From Bdellovibrionales bacterium RIFOXYD1_FULL_55_31 (GTDB lineage: Bacteria; Bdellovibrionota; UBA1018): 43,132 nucleotides of DNA. Of this stretch, positions 16,762 through 26,128 are shown in pieces. The stretch lies in the NCBI GenBank assembly GCA_001770175.1, contig MEQK01000076.1, positions 5,836-48,967 of the forward strand. The letters run 5' to 3'. Position 1 is the first letter of the stretch, and every line of letters starts with the position of its first letter. Both the position numbers and the translations under genes were made by a program. A model generated the notes under the pieces. It was not told the origin of the DNA, did not search any database, and was given only the letters and a program-made list of their open reading frames with translations.

Positions 16762-16794
16762 TTGGTCGAAAATCCCGTTCGCCCTCAGTGTGTA
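16762..16794 (+). repeat. 33-bp repeat copy A, candidate late promoter
   Basis: TTGGTCGAAAATCCCGTTCGCCCTCAGTGTGTA, identical to 33307-33339. Confidence 0.8.
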
Positions 16795-16813
16795 CCTAAA
16801 CGCACGAGGACGA

Positions 16814-17023
16814 ATGGCATCCTTTTCCACTGAACAACTCGAAAAGCTCGAAGAGGCGATTGCTCAAGGAGCTCTCCGGGTGAAATACGCAGACAAAGAA
16901 GTTCAGTACCGCTCCCTCGATGAGATGTTTCGGATTCGAGAAATGATGCGCCAGAGTTTGGGGCTGACCGGAGACGGATCCGCGGGCCGTGTTTATCCGA
17001 CAATTTCGAAGGATTTGGAATGA
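16814..17023 (+). CDS. gpW-like head-tail connector
   Basis: FSTEQLEKLEEAIAQGALRVKYADKEVQYRSLDEMFRIREMM. Confidence 0.85.
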   Translation: MASFSTEQLEKLEEAIAQGALRVKYADKEVQYRSLDEMFRIREMMRQSLGLTGDGSAGRVYPTISKDLE

Positions 17024-18501
17024 ACTGGATCGACAGGGTTATAGAGTTCATAAGCCCTCAGGCCGGTTTTGCAAGATATCGGGCGCGACTTGCACAGAGG
17101 GCTCTTTCTGATTTTGAGAGAAAGTACGAGGGCGCTTCTGTTGGACGGCGAACTGACGGCTGGTTTGCCAATTCGACGTCAGCGAATACGGAGAATGCAC
17201 CGGCCCTCAGCCGGTTGAGAAATCGATCGCGCGATCTGGTTCGAAATAACCCATACGCAGCGAGAGCAGTTCAGGCGATTCAAACAAACACAATCGGAAC
17301 TGGGATCATTCCGCAGCCAAGTGGACGAAGCACAAGGGCGACGAAGGATCTGACTTCCGCTTGGGAACGTTGGGCGGAAACCACAGAATGCGATGCGGAC
17401 GGTGTTCTTGATTTCTACGGCATTCAAGGGCTTGTCATGAGGACCATCGCCGAGAGCGGCGAGTGTCTCGTACGTCGCCGATGGCGCCGCTCTTCGGATG
17501 GCCTATCCATACCAGTTCAGCTTCAAGTTCTGGAACCCGATTATATCGACACGACCAAGTCAGGGACGACGGACACAGGTGGATACATCATTCAGGGTAT
17601 CGAGTTCGATTCCATCGGACGTCGCGTTGCTTACTGGCTTTTTCAAGATCATCCAGGCGATGGTTTTTCGGGTAGGTCATTTAGTGCCGAACCGAAGCGC
17701 GTTGACTCTTCTGAGATTTTACATCTATTCCGCCAAGACCGGGCTGGGCAAGTTCGAGGTATTCCGTGGGGAGCGTCGGTTATCATCAAGTTGCGCGATC
17801 TTGATGAGCTCGAGGACGCCCAACTTACAAAACAGAAAACGGCTGCATGTTTTGCCGCCTTCGTTCATGACATCGAAGCGCCTCAGGATCCTACCAAAGC
17901 AGCGAAAAATTTTACGAAAGTGCTGAAGCCAGGCGCGATTGAAATGTTGCCGCCAGGAAAACAAATCACATTTCCATCTGTGCCGTCCGCCTCGGACGAT
18001 GGCCACTCAAGTCGTGTTCTGCACGCGGTTGCGATGGGATTCGGAGTCACCTATGAGCTCATGACAGGTGACTTTGGGAATGTAAATTTCAGCTCTGGTC
18101 GAATGGGGTGGATCGAGTTTCACCGAAACGTCGAGCAGTGGCGATGGCAACTTATAATCCCAAGATTATGTGTCCCGGTTTGGCAATGGTTTTGTGATGC
18201 CGCCTATCTTCAGGGATATCAGAGCCAAGATGCAACGGCCTCATGGACGCCGCCGCGTCGCGAAATGATCGACCCGACACGAGAGATTCCGGCCATTCGA
18301 GACGCCATCAGGTCAGGAGTGAAGACGCTGTCAGAGGCCATTCGAGAACAGGGAAATGATCCCGAACGGCAACTCCACGAATGGAAGAGGGACGCCGAGT
18401 TGCTCGATAAGCTCGGCCTCACATTGGATAGCGATCCGAGAAAGGTATCTCAGGCTGGGGGGGCCCAGAAGAACGAAAGTAACGATGGAGGAAAAGTATG
18501 A
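17020..18501 (+). CDS. portal protein, lambda family
   Basis: RSRDLVRNNPYAARAVQAIQTNTIGTGI...GFGVTYELMTGDFGNVNFSSGRMG. Confidence 0.95.
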   Translation: MNWIDRVIEFISPQAGFARYRARLAQRALSDFERKYEGASVGRRTDGWFANSTSANTENAPALSRLRNRSRDLVRNNPYAARAVQAIQTNTIGTGIIPQPSGRSTRATKDLTSAWERWAETTECDADGVLDFYGIQGLVMRTIAESGECLVRRRWRRSSDGLSIPVQLQVLEPDYIDTTKSGTTDTGGYIIQGIEFDSIGRRVAYWLFQDHPGDGFSGRSFSAEPKRVDSSEILHLFRQDRAGQVRGIPWGASVIIKLRDLDELEDAQLTKQKTAACFAAFVHDIEAPQDPTKAAKNFTKVLKPGAIEMLPPGKQITFPSVPSASDDGHSSRVLHAVAMGFGVTYELMTGDFGNVNFSSGRMGWIEFHRNVEQWRWQLIIPRLCVPVWQWFCDAAYLQGYQSQDATASWTPPRREMIDPTREIPAIRDAIRSGVKTLSEAIREQGNDPERQLHEWKRDAELLDKLGLTLDSDPRKVSQAGGAQKNESNDGGKV

Positions 18502-20510
18502 GCGCGAAAATCAGAGAGCGTACGGTTCAGATGCCTCTGCTCCAAATGCGAGCGGAGTTTTCCCCGGGTTCCTTCAATGCGGAAAAGCGGACGATTGAGC
18601 TCGTATGGTCCGTTGGGAAAAAGGGTCTTCGCGGATTCTACGACCCCTACTATGAAGAGCTCTCGATGAACCCAGCCCATGTTCGCATGGGGAGACTTGA
18701 GTCCGGCAATTCACCATTTATCGACAATCATGAGCGATGGCGTGGAAACCCGGCCGTGCTCGGTCGTATTCTGAGTGGCAAGCTCGAGACAGGCAAAGGC
18801 ACCGCCGTCGTGCGACTTGAGGACGCTGAGAGGCTCGAGAACATCGACGCGAAAGATACGATTCGAAAGATTGAGTCAGGAACCCTTGTTAATTGTTCTG
18901 TCGGGTACACCGTTTACAAGTACCAGCGGCAACCTTCCGTTGAAGGTGAAGAAATTCCAACCTACCTTGCCGTGGATTGGGAACCGACGGAGATCAGCAT
19001 TGTCCCGGTTGGCTTTGACGAGAACGCAGTGGTCCGGGGCAAGAACGAAAAAACCGCACCCTGCGTTTTTATAAACCTTCCCGAAGAGAGGAATAAGGAG
19101 GCACTAATGGACGAGAACGAAAAGAAGGAAATGGAGCGGAAAGCCGCTGAGGATAAGGCCGCTGCTGAGAAAGCGGCTGCCGAAAAGGCTCGAGCCGATG
19201 AAAAGTCGCGCCAGAGCGAAATCCGCTCGATTTGCACGAGGCTTGGGCTCGAAGAGAGCTTTGCGAAGCGCATGATCGACGAAGATAAGCCTCTGGACGA
19301 AGTTCGCAAACTCGTCATTGACGAAAAGGCGAAACAGAGTGCTACGACTGAAATCCGGAGTGCGAATCCGGTTCTGACCTGCGGAGCGGACTCCTCGGAG
19401 AAATTCCGAGACGGTGCGTCTCAGTGGCTCATTCAGCGCGCTGGATCCGGCGTTTCTGCGGCCGTCGAAAAGCATACCAGCAAGAAAGCCGAAGCCGGTG
19501 AGTTCCGTGGGATGTCGCTGGTTGAGCTCGCTCGCGAATCTCTGATTCGTCACGGTGTGAATGTCAAGGGCATGGACAAAATGGCTCTCGTCGGTATGGC
19601 TCTTACGCATCGTGGAGTGGGAACGCAGTCCACCAGCGATTTCGCCATTCTGCTTGAGAACACCATGCACAAGGTGCTCCTTGCGTCGTATGCGACGACG
19701 CCGGACACTTGGTCGCGGTTCTGTAAAAAGGGAAGCGTTTCGGATTTCCGGGCTCACCCCAGATATCGCCGCGGATTCCTCGGCAGGCTGGACAAGGTTG
19801 GTCAGAATGGTGAGTTCAAGAACAAGGCAGTCGCCGATGGAACAAAGGAAAGCGTAACGGCCGAAACCTTTGGTAACATCATCTCTCTCACGAGACAGGC
19901 GATCGTCAATGACGATATGGGTGCATTCTCCGATATGGCGATGCAGATAGGCCGCGCGGGGAAACTCTCCGTCGAAGTGGACGTTTATGCGTTGCTCGCA
20001 CTCAATGCCGGACTCGGTCCCGTTATGAGCGACACGAAGACACTGTTCCATGCCGATCATAAGAATATCGGCGCGGCAACGGCGCTCTCGGTTGCCGGAA
20101 TCGACGTCGACCGCGTGGTCCTCGGCTCTCAGACAGATCCGTCTGGAAACGAGATCTTGGACCTGCGTCCTGCCGTTCTCGTTCTTCCGCTCGCCCTTGG
20201 CGGCGATGCTCGTGTGATCAACGAGGCGCAGTACGATGCCGATACCGCGAACAAGCTGCAGAAACCGAATAAGGTGCGCGGTCTGTTCAAGGATATCGTG
20301 GACACGGCTCGCCTCACCGGGACTCGTCGGTATTTGTTCGCCGACCCGTCGATTGCTCCCGCGATCGAAGTCGCGTTCCTCGATGGTCAGGAAAATCCTT
20401 TCCTCGAGACCGAGCATGGATTCCGGATCGATGGCGTCGAATGGAAGGCCCGGCTCGATTACGGTGTCGCCGGCATTGACTATCGCGGCGCGGTCACCAA
20501 CGCCGGGTAA
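18498..20510 (+). CDS. prohead protease-major capsid protein fusion
   Basis: N-terminal prohead protease (VNCSVGYTVYKY, PTEISIVPVG), Lys/Ala/Glu-rich linker, C-terminal Mu-like/HK97-like capsid region. Confidence 0.88.
   Translation: MSAKIRERTVQMPLLQMRAEFSPGSFNAEKRTIELVWSVGKKGLRGFYDPYYEELSMNPAHVRMGRLESGNSPFIDNHERWRGNPAVLGRILSGKLETGKGTAVVRLEDAERLENIDAKDTIRKIESGTLVNCSVGYTVYKYQRQPSVEGEEIPTYLAVDWEPTEISIVPVGFDENAVVRGKNEKTAPCVFINLPEERNKEALMDENEKKEMERKAAEDKAAAEKAAAEKARADEKSRQSEIRSICTRLGLEESFAKRMIDEDKPLDEVRKLVIDEKAKQSATTEIRSANPVLTCGADSSEKFRDGASQWLIQRAGSGVSAAVEKHTSKKAEAGEFRGMSLVELARESLIRHGVNVKGMDKMALVGMALTHRGVGTQSTSDFAILLENTMHKVLLASYATTPDTWSRFCKKGSVSDFRAHPRYRRGFLGRLDKVGQNGEFKNKAVADGTKESVTAETFGNIISLTRQAIVNDDMGAFSDMAMQIGRAGKLSVEVDVYALLALNAGLGPVMSDTKTLFHADHKNIGAATALSVAGIDVDRVVLGSQTDPSGNEILDLRPAVLVLPLALGGDARVINEAQYDADTANKLQKPNKVRGLFKDIVDTARLTGTRRYLFADPSIAPAIEVAFLDGQENPFLETEHGFRIDGVEWKARLDYGVAGIDYRGAVTNAG
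19107..20510 (+). CDS. nested in-frame scaffold-capsid product
   Basis: AAGGAGG at 19095-19101, 5 nt before in-frame ATG at 19107. Confidence 0.5.
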   Translation: MDENEKKEMERKAAEDKAAAEKAAAEKARADEKSRQSEIRSICTRLGLEESFAKRMIDEDKPLDEVRKLVIDEKAKQSATTEIRSANPVLTCGADSSEKFRDGASQWLIQRAGSGVSAAVEKHTSKKAEAGEFRGMSLVELARESLIRHGVNVKGMDKMALVGMALTHRGVGTQSTSDFAILLENTMHKVLLASYATTPDTWSRFCKKGSVSDFRAHPRYRRGFLGRLDKVGQNGEFKNKAVADGTKESVTAETFGNIISLTRQAIVNDDMGAFSDMAMQIGRAGKLSVEVDVYALLALNAGLGPVMSDTKTLFHADHKNIGAATALSVAGIDVDRVVLGSQTDPSGNEILDLRPAVLVLPLALGGDARVINEAQYDADTANKLQKPNKVRGLFKDIVDTARLTGTRRYLFADPSIAPAIEVAFLDGQENPFLETEHGFRIDGVEWKARLDYGVAGIDYRGAVTNAG

Positions 20511-20533
20511 TCGGATCAAGAACCAAGGACTGG

Positions 20534-20562
20534 AGGCCGCAGGGTAAGGGGCTCTGCGGCCT
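20534..20562 (+). promoter_or_regulatory. 9-bp-stem hairpin between capsid and DUF2190 genes
   Basis: AGGCCGCAG-N11-CTGCGGCCT. Confidence 0.6.
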
Positions 20563-20594
20563 AAGTCCGCAACTGTAATTAGGAGGATTCTTAA

Positions 20595-21185
20595 ATGAAA
20601 AACTACGTTCAGCCCGGCGATGTGATCGAATTCACAGCTGGCGCGGATTATTTAAGTGGAGATCCGGTAGTCATCGGAGAGATGGTGGGTATCTGCACCG
20701 GAGACGTCGCAAATACCACAGTCGGGCGAGCAATCCTGTCTGGCGTGTTTCAGGTAGTTAAGGCCGCTGGCGCAACCTGGAGCAAGGGGCAGAAGCTGTT
20801 CTGGGATAAAACGAACAAGAACTTTACTCCGACCGCATCGTCAGACGCCGACCTTTTGGCGGGGTATGCGTTCGAGAGCGCGCTTCTCGCCGCCACCGTC
20901 GGATACATTAAGCTGATGGGCCCCGGTGTCGCGAAGGTCATTCCGGCCATCGCGGCACACGGAGCTCCGGCCGTAACCGCTACCGTGATCGCCGGTTCAA
21001 ACTTGGTCGCGGTAAATGCGGCTGAGCCGACGAAAGCCGAAGTGGACACGGGTATCGACACTTTGAAGACTGCCGTTGTTACCGCGCTTGATCTTAAGGC
21101 GGATAACGCGGACCTGGTCACCGTCGCGGCGAAGCTCGACGCGGTGATTGCGGCACTCAAAGTTGCCGGCTTGATGGACAACTAA
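20595..21185 (+). CDS. DUF2190-type capsid decoration protein
   Basis: MKNYVQPGDVIEFTAGADYLSGDPVVIGEMVGICTGDVANTT. Confidence 0.85.
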   Translation: MKNYVQPGDVIEFTAGADYLSGDPVVIGEMVGICTGDVANTTVGRAILSGVFQVVKAAGATWSKGQKLFWDKTNKNFTPTASSDADLLAGYAFESALLAATVGYIKLMGPGVAKVIPAIAAHGAPAVTATVIAGSNLVAVNAAEPTKAEVDTGIDTLKTAVVTALDLKADNADLVTVAAKLDAVIAALKVAGLMDN

Positions 21186-21222
21186 GGAGATCCGGGCGGG
21201 GCGCAAGGCCCCGCCCACTCTT

Positions 21223-21534
21223 ATGGACTGGTCGACGCTTTCAGATGGAGTTTTGAGCCGGGCACTGAATACGTTCGGAACTCCCGTTTCATACACTCCA
21301 AACGGAGGAGATGAAATTCAGATCTCCGGAGTCTTTTCGAACGCTCACATATTGGTTGAGGTGGGCGGGGTTCCTCAGTCAATGACCGCCCCGACTCTCG
21401 GGATCCGGTTGGCAGATCTGCCGGCAAAGCCGACCAAAGATGATCAGATCACAATCAAAGGTTTGAACTATCGAATTACCGATTCTCAGGAGGATGGTGA
21501 GGGCGGAACAACCCTTATTCTCAATCAAGTATGA
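21223..21534 (+). CDS. head-tail joining protein
   Basis: size/position and FII-like C-terminus ITIKGLNYRITDSQEDGEGGTTLILNQV. Confidence 0.65.
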   Translation: MDWSTLSDGVLSRALNTFGTPVSYTPNGGDEIQISGVFSNAHILVEVGGVPQSMTAPTLGIRLADLPAKPTKDDQITIKGLNYRITDSQEDGEGGTTLILNQV

Positions 21535-21947
21535 CGCATCACCGAACGAAGATCCGCGAGGCAGTCGTCGACCTACTTAAAGGCGCCACGTCTGCCGGCA
21601 TGAACGTTTTTCCGAGTCGGATTGGTCCACTCTGGAATATGCCGCTTCCGCTAATTCTGATCTATCTTCGCGACGAGACAGTCAGCCCGATATCATCGCT
21701 TCCGAAACCGCGAGAGCGAAAGCCGCAGCTCGCGATCGAAGTTCGGGCAAATGCCGCCGATGAAACCGCCGAAGCAACTCTCGACAGCATTGCGGCAGAA
21801 ATTGAACAGATCATGGATGCGAATCCAAGGCTGAGGGGAACGGTTCAGAGTTCCGGATTTCAAAGCACAGAAATGGATTTATCGGCGATTGGAGATAAAC
21901 CGATCGCTGCTGCACGCCTGACCTATGGGGTCACTTATGAAGAATGA
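21531..21947 (+). CDS. gpU-like tail terminator
   Basis: IREAVVDLLKG...VFPSRIGPLWNMPLPLILIYLRDE. Confidence 0.65.
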   Translation: MTHHRTKIREAVVDLLKGATSAGMNVFPSRIGPLWNMPLPLILIYLRDETVSPISSLPKPRERKPQLAIEVRANAADETAEATLDSIAAEIEQIMDANPRLRGTVQSSGFQSTEMDLSAIGDKPIAAARLTYGVTYEE

Positions 21948-21987
21948 ATTCAATGGACGGAGTCCTTAAAACGAAAGGGGAATAGCT

Positions 21988-22866
21988 ATGTTGTCCAATC
22001 CACGAATATTTTATGGGGTCTACTCGGTGACTCCGTACAGCCGCACCACCGGTGAGCCATATAGTACGGCGAAGGTCGTTGGCGAGGCGGCGGTCGCTTT
22101 GTCTGGAGAAACGAACAAACTGTTCGGGGGAGCCTCGAAATTTCCTTATGCGATTGAGGACGGTCCGATCAACTCCGATATTTCGCTGAAACTGAAAGAG
22201 TATCCGGACTTTCTGTTCGAGCTCTTCTTGGGAAAAAAGCCCACTACCGCAGCGGTTGACGCGGCAGGCGCGGTTACGGCAATCACGAACGTTAAGGGGG
22301 TAAGCGTTGTTGCCGCGACTGGTATTGCGTCTGCAACAGTTAAGGCAGCCAGTAAGACCGACCTAAAATTCACGAAGTACATCGTTAAAGCGACCGACGC
22401 CACGCACGTTGATGTTTATGCCATGAGCGACATCGATTTCGCGCGCGGAACGGACAAAGCATTCGAAAATGACGCCCTCAAAATCACAGCGGCTCCGCTT
22501 GCGATCGCCCAGGGAGTGCCGACCGAAATCCCAGGGTTTGGGCTGGAACTCACCGGCGGGGCCGGGATTATTGCCCTCGTCGCCGGCGACACGGCCGTTT
22601 TCGAAGTGAAGCCTCCTTCGACGTCTTCGATGAGCGTTCGGATTGGAGGTGCCGCGGATCTGTATCCTGAGTTCGGGCTGATTCTGATGGCTCAACAAAG
22701 GAGCAATGGCGAAATGTGTGAAATGGATATTTTCCGAGCGAAGGGGATTGGATTGCCAATTTCTTTTGCCGAAAAGGCCTATTCTGAAGCAGAAATCAAG
22801 GTCCAGGCGTTCTATGATGCAGCGAAGAGTGGTGTATTCGATCTCCGCTGGATCCAGACGAGCTGA
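21988..22866 (+). CDS. major tail protein
   Basis: position between gpU and tail chaperone; 292 aa. Confidence 0.65.
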   Translation: MLSNPRIFYGVYSVTPYSRTTGEPYSTAKVVGEAAVALSGETNKLFGGASKFPYAIEDGPINSDISLKLKEYPDFLFELFLGKKPTTAAVDAAGAVTAITNVKGVSVVAATGIASATVKAASKTDLKFTKYIVKATDATHVDVYAMSDIDFARGTDKAFENDALKITAAPLAIAQGVPTEIPGFGLELTGGAGIIALVAGDTAVFEVKPPSTSSMSVRIGGAADLYPEFGLILMAQQRSNGEMCEMDIFRAKGIGLPISFAEKAYSEAEIKVQAFYDAAKSGVFDLRWIQTS

Positions 22867-22889
22867 TCTGCTCCGACCAAAATGAAAAC

Positions 22890-22925
22890 AAAGGGCCTCA
22901 GCCGGTTTCGGGTGGGGCCCTTTTT
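22890..22925. terminator. rho-independent terminator, bidirectional
   Basis: AAAGGGCC...GGCCCTTTTT; lies between convergent genes. Confidence 0.8.
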
Positions 22926-23101
22926 ATCAGCACCCTTCGACGACAATTCAGGGCCGAATAGACGAGCCATACGCTTTCTTTTCCATTTGCATACAGTCGA
23001 GCAAGGGTGCGGATCCTGTTCTTTTCCGCTAGAGTGACTCGAAATCTACAGAACAAGGTCTTCGGATTCTTTGATCGCGGCCGTCCGGCTTTACGTTTCA
23101 T
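22898..23101 (-). CDS. small basic DNA-binding-like protein (moron)
   Basis: MKRKAGRPRSKNPKTLFCRFRVTLAEKNRIRTLARLYANGKESVWLVYSALNCRRRVLIKRAPPETG; only reverse gene inside the structural operon. Confidence 0.6.
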   Translation of the reverse strand: MKRKAGRPRSKNPKTLFCRFRVTLAEKNRIRTLARLYANGKESVWLVYSALNCRRRVLIKRAPPETG

Positions 23102-23145
23102 CCGAATAATGTGTCACTGAAACTCATTTTTCTAGCAGTATTTTC

Positions 23146-23178
23146 TTGGTGAAAAATAGCGTTCGCGCTCAGGCTCGA
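23146..23178 (+). repeat. 33-bp repeat copy C (diverged), candidate late promoter
   Basis: TTGGTGAAAAATAGCGTTCGCGCTCAGGCTCGA, 24/33 identical to copies A and B. Confidence 0.6.
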
Positions 23179-23182
23179 CTTT

Positions 23183-23689
23183 ATGAGGCCCATTAAACTT
23201 GAGGAACTCGTTCCTCTTCCCGGCGAATTCTACCTTCGCGCAACCCAGAAGACATATCACCTCCGTCCGGTCAGCATCGAAGACCGGGTTTGGATCACGA
23301 GCAAATATGGCTCTGAATTGCAGCAGATATTCAGAGAGGTGAGGGCAAAGGAAATCGCAGCGATAGCCTTTCATCAGCTCACTGATAAGGACAAGGCCGA
23401 TTTCAAAAAGAAGACGGTCGAAATCGTGGACGAAGAGGGCAACACGAAAGAGACGGAGCTCGGCGGAGTCGTGGTCTTAAGGATGCTCATTCAGGGAAAT
23501 GACGAGATTACCGCGGTCCTAACTGCGCTCCTCCACACGATCGGGATCTCAGAACCCCTCATTGAAGAAATGGCGGCGGACGCTGATTCAGAACTGGCTC
23601 AAAAAAAAAACGAGAATGTGACTGGGGAGAGGTCTTTGACATCATTGCCAGCGAATATGGATGGAGCTTCGACCAAATCCGTAGGCTGA
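23183..23689 (+). CDS. tail assembly chaperone (G-like)
   Basis: position before tape measure; ends in slippery region. Confidence 0.75.
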   Translation: MRPIKLEELVPLPGEFYLRATQKTYHLRPVSIEDRVWITSKYGSELQQIFREVRAKEIAAIAFHQLTDKDKADFKKKTVEIVDEEGNTKETELGGVVVLRMLIQGNDEITAVLTALLHTIGISEPLIEEMAADADSELAQKKNENVTGERSLTSLPANMDGASTKSVG

Positions 23690-23901
23690 CATTGAGGGAG
23701 GTTCGAATTGCATTGGATAATATCGGGACCAGAACGCACCAGAAAATGCGCTTCGACGCCGGCCTGCACGGTTTTACTCTTTCGGAAAACACGAGCGGGA
23801 ACAAACCAGTGAGCCTTACCCCTCGGCAAAAGCAAATTCTGGACACTGCTCTATCAGATACCCTGGCACGCAAGCGGGCTGAAGCGAGGTTGAATGGCTG
23901 A
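23183..23901 (+). CDS. frameshifted tail chaperone (G-GT-like)
   Basis: -1 shift at A10 (23601-23610) continues as KRECDWGEVFDIIASEYGWSFDQIRRLTLREVRIALDNIGTRTHQKMRF... to 23901. Confidence 0.8.
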
Positions 23902-26125
23902 TCTCGTCATTCGGATTTCTGGGAAAATTGACGACTTCGACAAGGCCATCGGAGAGGTTCAAGACAAGACCGACGGTTTGGAGTCGAAGCTCTCGACTAT
24001 CGCTAAGACCTCAGCAATCGCTTTCGCGGCGCTCTCGGGCGAGGTCCTTTTCGCCGCCAAGGCCTTTGGAGAGTCTGAGGAGACAGCCCGGCGCCTCACT
24101 CTCGCCATGCGGAACCAGGGAATATACAGCAAGGAACTCGAGGACCAGTACAACTCTACCGCGGAAGCCATTCAGAATCTGACCGGCATCGATGACGACG
24201 CCATAAAGAGCGGGATGGCAATGCTGCAAAGCATGATCGGTCAGACAGAGATATCGAAAGAACTCACACAGGCTGTTGTCGACCTTTCTGCCGAGGACGG
24301 AAATCTGAAGGGTGCTTTTGAGGCAGTCGGAAGGGCGATTGATGGAAATGTAAAAGGGCTGAAGAGTTACAGCATCGTGATCGACGCCAATCTTTCTCAG
24401 CAAGAGAGAATGGAAAAGATAATCGAGATCGTAAATCAGCGATATGCCGACCAGGGGGCTGCTGCAAACAAGGGCATCTCCGGGGTGAGGGGGCTCCAAA
24501 CTGCGCTCGGGAACCTCCAAGAAGACATTGGTGCCAGATTCGCCCCCGCACTGGGGCAAGCAATCAAGTCACTCACGGACTTTTTCAATACCGTCCGTCA
24601 AAACCAGGCCATGGTCGGTTTCATTGCGGATAACATCAAGGTGGGAATTGTCCTCTCTGGGCTCGGGGTCTCGCTCGCCACAGCGGGCGTCGCATTTCTA
24701 AAGCTCAAGCAGGCAATTGAGCTCTCGTCGATAGCGATGAGAATTTTTGGCACGTCTTCAAAAGCTGCGCTGATCACGTCCGGAATCGGGCTTGCCGTTA
24801 TCGCCCTTGGCGAGGCGTTCATTTATTTCTCAAACAAGGCTGAAGCCGGCACACAGAAGGCAAGCAAAGCGATCACGGACCATTCAGAGAGCATCAAGAA
24901 GCTTCGGTCCGAAATCGAAGCTCTTCAGAGGACGATGCCAGACACTGGTGGCAAGGAATCGTATCAGGTCGACTACAGAACTCAGCAGATGGCGAAAAGC
25001 ATACAGGCCCAGCTTGAGATGAAGCGCCAGCAGCTCGCCGAAGAGGAACGATTGCAAGCCGAGTTCGACCAGAACCAAGCAAAAAAATCGATGGGCGACG
25101 CGGCAGAACAGGAGCGTAGGGCGAAGAATCAACGTCTCATCGATGCAAATCGCGCTCAGAACGAGCTCATGAAACTTGAAGCCCAGAACGCATCGGCTGC
25201 GATGATCTCGCTCAAGAAGCAAGAAGCTGATCTCCTCGTAAAAATCGAAGATGAGAAATATGCAAAGACTCGCGATCAGATGCTTTCTCGCGTTCAAGAG
25301 CTCCGGCAGCTCCAGGATGAGCAGCAGCTCATCGATCGTGAGCAAACCGCCGCTTTTAACGAGCAGATTTTAGCTGACAACGAGGAGTTTCAGGCCCTGA
25401 CCACGGAGCAAAAACAAAACTTCCTCCTCCAAAATCAAGCGGCCTTACAGTCTGAGCTCCTGGTCGACGGGACTGTCCGTCAAGATGCTGCGAAACGGCG
25501 AATGTTGGATCAAATCGCCGCCAATAACCAGTTCCTTCTGGAGCAGCAGAAATACGGGACCGCGTACGCGACCATCAACAAGGTAATGCATTCCGAAGTC
25601 TACAAGGGGTCCAAACAGGCATTTGGGGAACTCGCGGAATTGCAGACCAGCAGTAATGCGACTCTAAAATCAATCGGAAAGGCTGCCGCGATCGCGAACA
25701 TCATAATCAAGACGGCCGAGTCGGCCATGAATATCTACGCTGGATTTGCCACGATTCCGATCGTCGGGCCAGTGCTCGGCGCGGCCGGCGCCGCTGCTGC
25801 TGCCCTATTCGGAGCCGAACAATTGGGCAAGGTCACTGCGGCTGCAAAGGGCGGCCTGATCACCGGCGGAATCAGGGGGGTTGATAGCGTGCCGGTTCTG
25901 GCGCAAGCGGGAGAACTGGTCACTCCGAGGTCTAACTATGAAGAGGTCATCGGATCCGTCCGAGCTCAAAGAGAGGCTGAGAAGCTCGGCATGAACGCGG
26001 CCGTAGGAGCAGAATCCGGCGAGCCGATCAATATTGTTCTTACTCTGAGAAATAACCTGATCGAGTTCGTGGAGGCCGGGATCGTAGAGAGACGGAATTT
26101 AAACCTTTCAATTCAAGGCGCGTAG
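23894..26125 (+). CDS. tape measure protein
   Basis: 743 aa, coiled-coil rich, C-terminal AAKGGLITGGIRGVDSVPVLAQAGELVTP. Confidence 0.9.
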   Translation: MADLVIRISGKIDDFDKAIGEVQDKTDGLESKLSTIAKTSAIAFAALSGEVLFAAKAFGESEETARRLTLAMRNQGIYSKELEDQYNSTAEAIQNLTGIDDDAIKSGMAMLQSMIGQTEISKELTQAVVDLSAEDGNLKGAFEAVGRAIDGNVKGLKSYSIVIDANLSQQERMEKIIEIVNQRYADQGAAANKGISGVRGLQTALGNLQEDIGARFAPALGQAIKSLTDFFNTVRQNQAMVGFIADNIKVGIVLSGLGVSLATAGVAFLKLKQAIELSSIAMRIFGTSSKAALITSGIGLAVIALGEAFIYFSNKAEAGTQKASKAITDHSESIKKLRSEIEALQRTMPDTGGKESYQVDYRTQQMAKSIQAQLEMKRQQLAEEERLQAEFDQNQAKKSMGDAAEQERRAKNQRLIDANRAQNELMKLEAQNASAAMISLKKQEADLLVKIEDEKYAKTRDQMLSRVQELRQLQDEQQLIDREQTAAFNEQILADNEEFQALTTEQKQNFLLQNQAALQSELLVDGTVRQDAAKRRMLDQIAANNQFLLEQQKYGTAYATINKVMHSEVYKGSKQAFGELAELQTSSNATLKSIGKAAAIANIIIKTAESAMNIYAGFATIPIVGPVLGAAGAAAAALFGAEQLGKVTAAAKGGLITGGIRGVDSVPVLAQAGELVTPRSNYEEVIGSVRAQREAEKLGMNAAVGAESGEPINIVLTLRNNLIEFVEAGIVERRNLNLSIQGA

Positions 26126-26128
26126 AAA

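Noticed and set aside
19104-20519. 471-aa antisense ORF over the capsid gene
   Set aside because: Mirror of a GC-biased coding frame; no RBS or recognisable domain
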